Source: Nigrospora sphaerica (taxonomy: Eukaryota; Ascomycota; Sordariomycetes; Amphisphaeriales; Apiosporaceae). Taken from it: 64,000 bases of DNA. Positions within the stretch are counted from its first letter, which is position 1, and every line of letters begins with the position of its first letter. The stretch spans positions 310,001 to 374,000 of the forward strand of contig JAGVVL010000022.1 in NCBI GenBank assembly GCA_018287875.1, in the 5' to 3' direction. The notes below the pieces were generated by a model. The model was not told the DNA's origin and searched no databases. It saw nothing but the letters and a program-made list of their open reading frames with translations. Made by a program: the position numbers and the translations under genes. Of the stretch, positions 55,643 to 64,000 are shown piece by piece.

Positions 55643-56941
55643 ATGGTCGATTCACCACCCTCGAGGCAAAGCGCGGGTGGTGGGAGCCGCCATAGGCCCG
55701 CCCCACCCCCCGAGCCGTCACCTCCGGACTCAAGAACACCATCGCCAAGCAGCAACACGGCACCCGGACGCAGTCCAGAGGCCATTCGCAGCACCGTGAA
55801 CAGCCTCAGACGCTTCTTAGCTGGTGATTCCGACGTTGCAACCTTAGTCGCAGCCGTACAAGCCGCCATCCCGGTCCTAGAGGCGGCAGCTAAGGAACCA
55901 GATAGCCAGACTAGCATCGAGAGACGCATCGATGCCATCGAGAACACGCTTCAGGCTATCCATAAGGATATCAAGGCCCCTAAAACATACGCTGCTACTG
56001 CCACCGCTATAACCGCCGCTCCCTCACCTAGAGCCCCTCAGATAGCTAAGGCGCTTCCTCCCCGTCAGGAACGAGAGATCACTGTTAAGGCCACAGAGAC
56101 AGAAGGACGCACCTACGCAGAGATCGTTCGCAAGGTTAACGCCGCCGCAGGGAGAGAGGCAGCAGTAGCAGCACGCAAGCTCCCTAGCGGAGACTACGCC
56201 ATCACATGCAAGACAGCGGCGGAGAAACAAGCCCTAGAAGCCGACTTAGACTGGACCACCGAGGCCTTCGGAGAGAATGCCTCCATCCAGAAGAGAAAGA
56301 TCCTAGTAGTGGCCCACGGAATCAACAAGGAAGCCATAGAGGTGAGCCAGGGGCAGCTAGGAGCCCAACTCCGAAACCAGCCTGGCGGCCCTATCGATGT
56401 CCTAGAAGCGAAGCTCCCTCGCAACGCCAAGACGTCGTCTAGGAAGGTCACAACTCTATATATCGCAGTCGCCACGGTCCAACAAGCAGAACAACTATGC
56501 CGAGACGGCCTTATTTGGCAGTATGGCTACTATCCATGCGAGCCCTTCGCCGAAGGAGCACAGCGTAAGCAATGCTACCACTGCTACCGCTATGGACATA
56601 TCGCCCGTGTCTGCCGCCACGCACGCAGATGCGGGCTCTGCTCTTCAACAAAGCATAACGATAAAGAATGCCCAGAAGCCGAGAATAAGAGCCGGTACTG
56701 CTGTCCAGCATGCCGAGGACCACACACTGCGTGGTCTAAGGAGTGTCCAGTCCGCCAGGAGCAGGTCCAGATCGCCAAGGCTGCTTATATCACGAGACCG
56801 AAGGGATTCGCACTGCCCTCGCAAGAACCCCTAAGCCAACAGCCGAGGACTGGCAGACAGTACAGCCGCGGAAGCGTCGAGCAACCAGCTGCCGTACTAG
56901 AAGCACTGGCAGAGCCCGCAGCAGAACCCACGAAGAGATAA
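55643..56941 (+). CDS. LINE ORF1 protein, nucleic-acid-binding, zinc knuckles
   Basis: Intact frame of 432 aa. The N-terminal 60 residues are Pro/Ser/Arg-rich and disordered. A helical region follows (RRIDAIENTLQAIHKDI). Then comes a central conserved segment (TYAEIVRKVNAAAGREAAVA, with KTLYIAV-like strands). Near residues 312-375 are three consecutive zinc knuckles: CYHCYRYGHIARVC, CGLCSSTKHNDKEC and CPACRGPHTAWSKEC. It should coat LINE RNA and act as nucleic-acid chaperone. The ATG at 55643 fits the start of copy A ORF1 (MAKPLPARQSA). Confidence 0.88.
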   Translation: MVDSPPSRQSAGGGSRHRPAPPPEPSPPDSRTPSPSSNTAPGRSPEAIRSTVNSLRRFLAGDSDVATLVAAVQAAIPVLEAAAKEPDSQTSIERRIDAIENTLQAIHKDIKAPKTYAATATAITAAPSPRAPQIAKALPPRQEREITVKATETEGRTYAEIVRKVNAAAGREAAVAARKLPSGDYAITCKTAAEKQALEADLDWTTEAFGENASIQKRKILVVAHGINKEAIEVSQGQLGAQLRNQPGGPIDVLEAKLPRNAKTSSRKVTTLYIAVATVQQAEQLCRDGLIWQYGYYPCEPFAEGAQRKQCYHCYRYGHIARVCRHARRCGLCSSTKHNDKECPEAENKSRYCCPACRGPHTAWSKECPVRQEQVQIAKAAYITRPKGFALPSQEPLSQQPRTGRQYSRGSVEQPAAVLEALAEPAAEPTKR

Positions 56942-56996
56942 ACGACATGGACATCGAAACACCGGAGTCAATACTAAACAGCATCCACGCTCGACC

Positions 56997-59900
56997 ATGA
57001 CAGCGCTAAGGATCCTACACTGGAACACGCAGAAAAGCAAGAAAGCACAGATCCCGGCAGTTGATGCCATCTCCGAAGAATACGACGTCCTGGCTATCCA
57101 AGAGCCCTGGCGAAACCCACATATGCCGACTACCTATTGCCCAAGATCCTCTCCGTACCACCTCCTATACGCTACCGAGGGAGGTAGAGCATGCATATAT
57201 ATTAACAAGAAGTTCCCTTTAGCACAGTGGACCTACAAGGCGCAGCCAGATAGGTGCCATATCACGATCCAGCTGCTAGACGGTCCTATAACGGTTGTCT
57301 GCATATACTCGCCTCCCCCTGGGTCCACCAGCAGATCGGACCTACCCGCTATCGAAGCCCTCTATATCGAACCCCAGCCAAAACGAACAGTCCTTGTGGG
57401 AGACTTCAATGTCCACCACCCTGTCTGGGGAGGATACAACGTCCGACCCCATAATGCAGCCAACAAGCTGCTCTAGCTAGCAGAATCCTGGAGACTCCAG
57501 CTGATCACCCCTGGAACACCGACATGGACTCGAAGAGGGTGCATGGACTCCACGATCGACTTAGCGTGGGCCACGGACGATCTCCGAGCTGCCTACGACG
57601 GGTATGCCCCATTTGCTGGATCCGATCACCTCCCCCAGGTGTTACGCGTGGCTGGACCCCGTACAGACCGTCAAGACAGGCCACGACGCAGCTGGAAAAC
57701 AGCTGACTATAACCAGGCGAAGGCAGAGGCGGCACACCTACCACAGCCAGGGCGACTCGAGACACTAGAAGAAATCGATAGCTACACCGAAACGTTAACT
57801 AAGGAATTAACTCGGATAGCCGACCTAGTTGCCCCCCTTCGCTACTCTAAAGGGAGAGGTAAAGCCTGGTGGAACCGCGAGACGGAAGAAGCTATAGAAA
57901 AGGAGCGACGAGCCCAGCGGACATGGCTTTCCGATAGGACGGACGCAGCTTGGCGAGCCCTCCGTCAGTCAACTCTCTTAAAGAAGAAAGCAATCCGAGA
58001 AGCCAAGACGGCGTCCTGGAGACATATGCTCCACGAGGCGTCTAGCCAGCCAGCTGGCGTCTGGAATATTGCGAGATGGGCAAGAACCGAAGGAGCAGCA
58101 CCGCCGTTACCCCCGGCAGTCCCTACACTCTACACACCGCGTGGCGAAGCAACAACCCATAAGGAGAAAACAGAGGCCTTCCAAGAGAGGTTCTACCCCC
58201 TCCCTAAAGCTACGTACACCGGCTTCCGAATAACGAACCGGCTCGCAGCGCCCCTCGATATGGACAGCAAGGTGACAGCAGAACAAGTCCAAGACGTCCT
58301 CACTAAGGCAGGCCAGTGGAAGGCACCTGGACCGGACCAGCTTCCGAACGGATTCCTTAAACGCCTAGGAAAGCCCCTCTTCCAGGCCTTGGCCTCCCTA
58401 GCGGAAGCGTGCTGGCATATAGGATACTATCCAAGAGCGTTCCGCAAAGCAGTCACCGTTATCCTCCGGAAGCCAGGAAAGCAGCCAACCGAGTACCACC
58501 AAGCCGGCGGATGGAGACCCATCGCCCTACTTAACACTATAGGGAAGGTAATCGAGAGCCTGCTAGCGCAACGGTTAGCTAGCTTTGCCGAAGAGAACGG
58601 ACTGCTCCCGGACGAACAGATGGGCAACCGGAAAGGCCGCTCCACGGAAACGGCCTTGCGGTTGCTAACGGACCTAGTCCGCACAGCCTGGAAACATGGA
58701 GGCGCAGCAACCCTTCTATCGCTGGATATTTCGGGCGCTTTCGACTCGGTCGACCATGGAAGGCTTCTCGCTAACCTGCGAGCGCTGAGGGTTCCTATAT
58801 GGACTATCAGCTGGATCCGAAGCTTCCTATCTAACCGGTCCACCACACTATTCTTCGACGGCCAGGAATCGGACGAGATCCCAGTCCCGGCAGGCGTCCC
58901 GCAGGGCTCACCCCTATCGCCTATCCTCTTCTGCCTTTATACAGCCGGTCTCTATAAGGCTCTCCGCGCCGTACCAGGGATAGCCACTATAGCCTTCGCA
59001 GACGACACAAACCTCGTGGGCTTCGGCTTAAACCCAGAGCAGACCTGCGAGCGGCTAGAAGCCGCTCATAGGGTCTGCAAAGAATGGGCAGTCAGCCACG
59101 GCATGACCTTTGCAGTCCAGAAATATCACCTAGTCTACTTCTCTCGAAGACGGAAAGGTCCGGACACAAAGATAGCCTTAGAAGGTCACGAAATCGAACC
59201 AGAAGACTCCTGCCGCGTCCTTGGCATCCAGGTGGATAGACGTCTCCGCTGGGACGTCCACATCCAGTCGATATCGAAGAAGATGGCGACGCAAGTCTAT
59301 GCCCTAGACCGGATAGCCGGCTCGACATGGGGCGCGTCCTTCCAGCGGGCCCGCCAAGTCTATACAGCCGTCGTACGGTCTGCGATAGGCTATGGAGCTT
59401 CAGAGTGGCACCGCCAGATCTCGAAAAATAGAGCCAAGGCACTCAACGACGTCCAGACAGAGTGCCTCCGAAAGGTCACAGGAGCTTTCAAAGCCACGGC
59501 CACCGCAGTACTAGAAACGGAAGCTTACGTGGCCCCTTAGACACGTGGCTCAACAGAAGGGTGGCGGCATCGGAAGAGAGGCTCCAACAGCCGCGTATCG
59601 CATCACTCATCCAAGCGAGATGCGAAAGCGCAGCTAGATGGATCCTAACAAGACCAACTCGCCGGCGCAGACCGAAAGGCCCCGACGCTCCCGATCGTAA
59701 GAGGTGGCTAGACGAATGGCTAGCTGGAGACTCAGCACATAAGGCTGAGGAGAGAGACTGGCTTCAAAGATGGCAACAAGCGCAGCAGAATCGAACAGCA
59801 CGAACCCCGGCAGCAGCTAAGATGCCGCCAGATAAGCACGTCCTTAAGCTCCATAAGGGACTCCATAAGGCGGAGAGCTCCATCCTCGTTCAAGCGAGGA

Positions 59901-60179
59901 CTGGCAAGATTGGGCTGCGAGACTTCCTTTTTAAGCGTAGGGTTCCAGGCTTCGACAGCCCCTGGTGTGTCTGCGGTCAGGGCAGGAAACCGTCCGGCAT
60001 ATCCTCGTTTTCTGCCCACGGGAAGAGAAAGACGAGAGCATCTCGTCCAAGCTCTAGGAGGACCGATAGACACGGACAGAATGCTCGAAACCCCAGGAAA
60101 AGCAGGAATCATCGCGAGATGGCTACTCCGCTCCGGAAGGCTGGACATGTTCCAGCTAGCAAATCAACTTATCAGCTAG
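56997..60179 (+). pseudogene. LINE ORF2 (endonuclease-reverse transcriptase) with three lesions
   Basis: The APE-type endonuclease occupies the first about 215 codons: ILHWNTQKSK, AIQEPW, VGDFNVHHPVWGG, STIDLAW, GSDHLPQ. A TAG at 57474-57476 interrupts it; a single C-to-T change of CAG would explain this. Reverse transcriptase follows with LLSLDISGAFDSVDH, AGVPQGSPLSP and FADDTNLVGF near codon 665. Compared with copy C, one C is missing near 59535 (stop at 59538-59540) and one G near 59990, just inside the C-terminal zinc motif (CVCGQGR...). The rest of the frame ends at TAG 60177-60179. No RNase H domain is visible. Confidence 0.88.
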
Positions 60180-60370
60180 GAAGCGGGCGCGCTGAGCCCG
60201 ATCTCGGTATGGCAGGTCAAAGAGTAGATAGAAGCGGTACGACGCAGCGGAACCTAGGTTTTTCACCCGGCCGGACGTTAGCCCGGAACGGTTTTCCTAG
60301 GCTAAGATGCGCAGGGGGTCCTCATGGCCTAAATAGGTCGCTAGGTGTAAGAACAATAATAATAATAATA

Positions 60371-60919
60371 TACTCGTGTAAACCCTTGATCAAGGCTTAC
60401 GTAAGAGCCCTGGCCCGGTCTCACTACCTGCTCGGAATCCTTGCCGATCTTCTAGACCTCATCAAAGATAAGCTCATACGCGTCGACCCCTAGTCTAGGG
60501 CTAGTACCACCGAACTCCTAAGTATCTTCCGACGTATGGAAGCTCGAGGTAGGGATGACGAGGGCTACTGTACACGAGAAAGAAGAATCTCCGCCCGCAG
60601 CGACATCGACTTTTCCTTCTTCAAACCCCTATTCCCATCGTGGCCCCCCTCCAGGGATCTTCCCACAGGCGCAAAAGAGAATTCGTTTCTTAACCCATCT
60701 AAGGGTATGGAGACTTAAAAGGGTTGAGATCATTCGTGCCTATATCGCAAAATGGACCTAGATGCCTACTCCAAGACCTGTAATTGAATTTCTATAATCA
60801 AGTGGTGATATTTGAGGCGGTATGCCCAAACAGAAAGGTAAATCCAGTCCTGCCCTCCCAAGCTTTACACTACCCATACCATTATTTAAAAGAAGGCTTC
60901 CAAGCAGCTCGTTTACGCC
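60371..60919. other. No gene assigned
   Basis: An open frame continues out of the LINE tail with a plausible helical segment (KAYVRALARSHYLLGILADL, 60388-60450) that could be the disrupted target gene. I could not extend it. Confidence 0.35.
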
Positions 60920-62024
60920 CCTTATCTGCATCCAACCTCCCGCACCATGCGCCTCAAAGCTTCCGTGTAGCTCTGGCTGCCGGTTGGTGTAGACGCCCGG
61001 GTGCTTCCCCTGGTTCCAGGGTTCCCACATCTCCGACGTGTGTTGGCCGTGGGCCTCGGCCAACCGGCCGCCGTACGTGGGATCTTGCGGCACCATCGCC
61101 GGCTCGGAGCCACCATGTGACGGGTCCTGGCGGTTCTGGTTGGTGTCAAGTCGCTTTTCGACAAACTGTATCATCCAGTCCAGGTGGCGCTTCATGATCC
61201 AGATAGCGAGCGTGATGATGACGAGGAACCCGACCACGCCTCCCACGATGACTTGGATGGCTGCCGGGTCGAGAGCCGGGCCGGCGTCGCCCTTGGTCGA
61301 CTCCTTGGCGATAACGGTCACCACCGAGGTCCGCACTGGAATGGCCGGCTCTTTGGACGGCCGTCGCGGGCACGGTGGTCGTAATGAATGTGAGGGTCTC
61401 GAAGATCTGCCCATCCTTGTCCGTACTCGTTAAGGTGAAACTAGTGGTCTTTGTCATACCGATGCTTGGGGTGCAGCCGTCATCATAGCCACATGAATAC
61501 CCGACGGGGTGTCACGGGACGACCTAACACACTGACCATTAGGCCAAAAGACTAGGTAGACTGGATCGATAGATCCAGTCTTCAGCGTGACTACATAGCT
61601 TGGAATAGGCCTACTCCACAGTTTCGGCAGCCTGTTACACGGGGCAGCATAAGCCGGGCTCTGATGCGGTCATGATGTCAGCCGTGTGTCTCCGACGCAC
61701 AACAACCATCATAAGGTTCCAACTATCACTTTGATTCTGGTAAGATACTTACTGTCGGCCGTATTGAGAATATCCCTCCCTCCTACATCCCGTATTCGGG
61801 CCCTCGAAAAAGCAGCTGTCGGGTTGGCATGTGAAAATTTCCGGACAGCAACCCCCGTCTCTGGAAGCCGGGCATTGCGTTCGCCCCTCAACGCAATCGC
61901 CATCGTCCCGCCGCAACAGCTGCGTCAAGACGTGGCGCTCCTCGACGTAGTCGATCGGATCAATGTACATCGTGTCTGCTGGCGAGGGGGTATGACGGGG
62001 GTGGTTCGGTGCTCTGGGCGTCAC
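60920..62024 (-). pseudogene. Single-span membrane protein with Cys-rich ectodomain, broken
   Basis: The first piece (62024-61709) encodes a Cys-rich module (CVEGRTQCPASRDGGCCPEI, then CQPDSCFFEG) as found in ectodomains of fungal cell-surface proteins. It ends at a possible GTAAGT donor. A second part reads MTKTTSFTLTSTDKDGQIF and TFITTTVPA, Ser/Thr-rich and probably O-glycosylated. After a frame change near 61350 comes a transmembrane helix (IQVIVGGVVGFLVIITLAIW) followed by basic residues (MKRHLDW) and a polar cytosolic tail. The frame change and stops near 61620-61680 indicate decay. The layout resembles Mid2/WSC-type surface sensors, but no named family is certain. Confidence 0.45.
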
Positions 62025-62884
62025 GAAGAATACCTCACAATCATAAACTAGCAGAGAACATGCGAAGTTTCTACCCGCCTCTTGTCCATGGGCGTCAACA
62101 GGGCGAGTTCATGTAGGTGGGGCTCCCTCCCCAGTCCCCGTGTTGCCAAGTCGGCTGCGCATCGGGGCGGCGTTATGATTGGCACTAGAACAGATCCGTT
62201 GCAGGTGAGCGAACCGGCCCAATCGGAGGCGATACAATAGAGGAGTGTCGACCGGTCAAGGCCTGGCGCTTTAGGGCGTGACCGGCCAGGTTTGGGAACA
62301 CGTTTCGGGGGACACGCCTCAATACACACCCCATCACTGTCTGCCAAGCGCCCTTGGGGAGGTACCATACTACATCAAAATAGGTTAACCTGGTGGCGAA
62401 TCCAGTGAGGAGATGCTTCTTCCCCGCTTTCGATGGATTACAGCGTTGTACTGCAACTGCAAGCCCCTTGCACTTGATGATCGTCACGATGTCTAAGATC
62501 CAGCAGCAACCAAGAGCCCAGCGTCAATTTAACTTCGCCAGCATCGCCCGCATCGCCCTTGTAGGTGAAATGGGTCCTCAAGAGGCAGATGTAGACCCTT
62601 CGAGTTAAAAGAACCTCTAGGGAGGCTCGTCAGAGTCGTTGGAAGCGTCAGAAGCTTCCGACTCGGTAAGCAACTGGTGGGCTTCGTATCGAGTTCATAT
62701 ATGGCCAGTTATTTGCCGACGCAGCTCGTCTGCACATTTCTGATCGACATGGTGGATTGCTTGCCGACGCGCCTCTTCAAGGATTGGCCTTCTTCATCTG
62801 TCGGTCCTTCTTCGTCTCCATCGCTAGGTTCAACACCGACTATCAGCGAAAAGTTATAATGGGCGCAGACGGCATAGACAATAC
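62025..62884. other. No gene seen
   Basis: Short frames only. No domain or known repeat was recognised before the LINE relic. Confidence 0.4.
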
Positions 62885-63570
62885 GCATCTGCGTCCGAAG
62901 ACCGTATTCTGGTGGCGAAGATCGAAGGGTCTTCCAAGCAGGCTGGGAAAGAGGAGAGGAGGGCCTGGCGCGGATGGCTTCCCGACCGAATCGACACAGC
63001 CTGGGGCGCCCTACAGCAGGGATGCTCGGAAAAGAAAATGATTCGCGGAGCGAAAACGGCGGCATGGAGAAAACCGCTCCACAAGGCTTCCGGTCAGTCT
63101 GCGGGCGCTTAGAACATCACAAGATGGGCCAGAACTGAAGGAGTAACGCAACCCCTTCCACCGGCTTTGCTTGTGCTCCACGCAGCACGCGGCCTAGCGA
63201 CAAGCCACGAAAGGAAAGCCGCGGCCTTCCAAGGGAGATTTTACTTGTCCTCCAAGGTGACACTACCAGTCGCCTTGCACCACCGCACCACAACCACTCC
63301 GAAATGGCATGATCACACATGCAGGACACCCTACGCAAGGCAAGGCCGGGCGGCGGAAGGCACCCGGCCCGGACTAGCTTCCGAACGGGTTCCTCGCGCG
63401 TCTGGGCGAACCTCTCTTCCGGGCTTTCGCCGCGCTAGCGAAAATGTGCTGGCGTATCGGGTAATACCCCAAGGCGTTTTGGAAAACCGTCACGGCCGTG
63501 CTTTGCAAAACCAGGGAAGCAATGCGGAGCGAAGCCCAGCTTGGTCTCCTGTTGGACCCAGCGGAACAAG
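62885..63570 (+). mobile_element. LINE relic, copy D (middle of ORF2)
   Basis: Pieces match ORF2 of the other copies: EERRAWRGWLPDRIDTAWGA, KKMIRGAKTAAWRKPLHKAS, RWARTEG, then, after a deletion, APGPD-LPNGFLARLGEPLF and AALAKMCWRIG. Stops at about 63110, 63375 and 63463 and the missing sequence make it inert. It is more diverged from copies B and C than they are from each other, and resembles copy A more. Confidence 0.75.
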
Positions 63571-64000
63571 AAGCCCTTCAAAGTTGGCGATAGGTTCTGC
63601 TGTTTCTCGTGGACCTCATGGACAGTCTGATCACCGTCGTGACGTTGTATAGTGTTTTTGGATACGCCGTATTTCTAACTACAGCGCGGACGGAAGTTCC
63701 CTTGCTATGCGCCCTGGTGGCTACAGGCAGTTTTTATTTCGCGGTCGGACATCAGATTCCAAGTTGCGCAATTGAAAGACGAACAAGATAGTCTACTCGG
63801 GTACGAACCGTGGCGAGCCTCGCATCCTTCATCTCAAATGACCTGGAGTCATCCAAGCGGCGAGCGAATCTACTGTTCACTTCGTATGCCCTAGGATGGT
63901 AATAGCGAGTGCACACCAACCAGGTTTCCCGGCCCTTGGCCTCCCCTGTGTAGCAAATGCAAGGCTTGCTGCGGTGCACCCAGCCATCGCCGAGCAACTT
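63571..64000. other. No gene seen
   Basis: Nothing recognisable to the end of the window. Confidence 0.4.

Larger units (their letters stand above)
55530..60370 (+). mobile_element. Tad1-like LINE, copy B, nearly full length
   Basis: A 5' leader of about 100 bp (homologous to that of copy A), ORF1 55643-56941, a 55-bp spacer, ORF2 56997-60179, a 3' untranslated region and an (AAT)n tail at about 60353-60369. RT-coding sequence is very close to copy C. The exact 5' boundary and a target duplication could not be fixed. Three lesions in ORF2 make it non-autonomous. Confidence 0.9.

Noticed and set aside
55643..60179. Repeat-induced point mutation in the LINE copies
   Set aside because: Copies B and C are nearly identical, lesions are mostly indels, and only one CAG-to-TAG change fits.
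1..64000. Secondary-metabolite gene cluster
   Set aside because: No polyketide synthase, NRPS, terpene cyclase or P450 frame is present; the regulators stand alone.

Overview
The window looks like accessory, repeat-rich chromosomal DNA of a filamentous ascomycete (Pezizomycotina). The reasons are short 49-77 bp spliceosomal introns with GT-AG ends and CTAAC/CTGAC-like branch sites, Zn2Cys6 regulators, a GH18 chitinase, an AA9 LPMO and a GT31 glycosyltransferase, plus Tad1-like LINEs, pogo-type (DDE_1) transposase relics, MITEs and solo LTRs. I cannot name the species. I found no tRNA, rRNA or CRISPR array, and no prokaryotic feature.

Layout. 0-8.4 kb: a solo LTR, then two related Zn2Cys6 regulators. 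The first (1.7-4.0 kb) is broken; the second (5.9-8.4 kb) reconstructs as an intact six-exon gene of 722 aa. 8.6-11.8 kb: a transposase tail and a decayed LINE carrying a 20-bp minisatellite. 13.3-13.9 kb: a small STF2-like gene whose start codon is divided by an intron. 14.2-20 kb: relics (DDE_1 transposase, fatty-acid elongase piece, inverted-repeat elements). 20.2-23.1 kb: a solo LTR with a young 5'-truncated LINE nested in it. 23.4-26.5 kb: a patatin/RING pseudogene. 26.7-28.2 kb: paired MITEs flanking a long-TIR element. 28.2-29.1 kb: a five-exon AA9 LPMO that starts 5 bp after a MITE. 30-36.8 kb: a chromodomain protein, an HVA22/TB2 relic, three solo LTRs and an intact chitinase. 37.5-45.2 kb: a cluster of secreted-protein genes (CVNH-like, a decayed repeat-peptide precursor, a Cys-rich protein) and a GT31 gene with one frameshift. 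45.2-52.4 kb: a diverged duplication, one copy carrying a solo LTR and the other keeping the empty site. 52.9-55.2 kb: a satellite-like block. 55.5-60.4 kb: a nearly full-length LINE with three lesions. 60.8-64 kb: a decayed membrane-protein gene and another LINE relic.

Working together: there is no obvious gene cluster or operon. The intact genes (TF2, STF2-like, LPMO, chitinase, CVNH-like, Cys-rich protein, chromodomain protein) lean towards secretion and degradation of polysaccharide, and sit as islands between mobile elements. Six of seven solo LTRs have exact 5-bp target duplications; the seventh also does once the LINE nested in its end is removed. No internal LTR-retrotransposon sequence was seen, so that family survives here only through LTR-LTR recombination.

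The strongest candidates for something new are the LPMO with Phe at the axial copper position and a transposon-derived promoter, the repeat-peptide precursor at 40.5-40.85 kb, the intron-split start codon, and the duplication with its internal empty-site control. All gene models are manual reconstructions without alignment tools.
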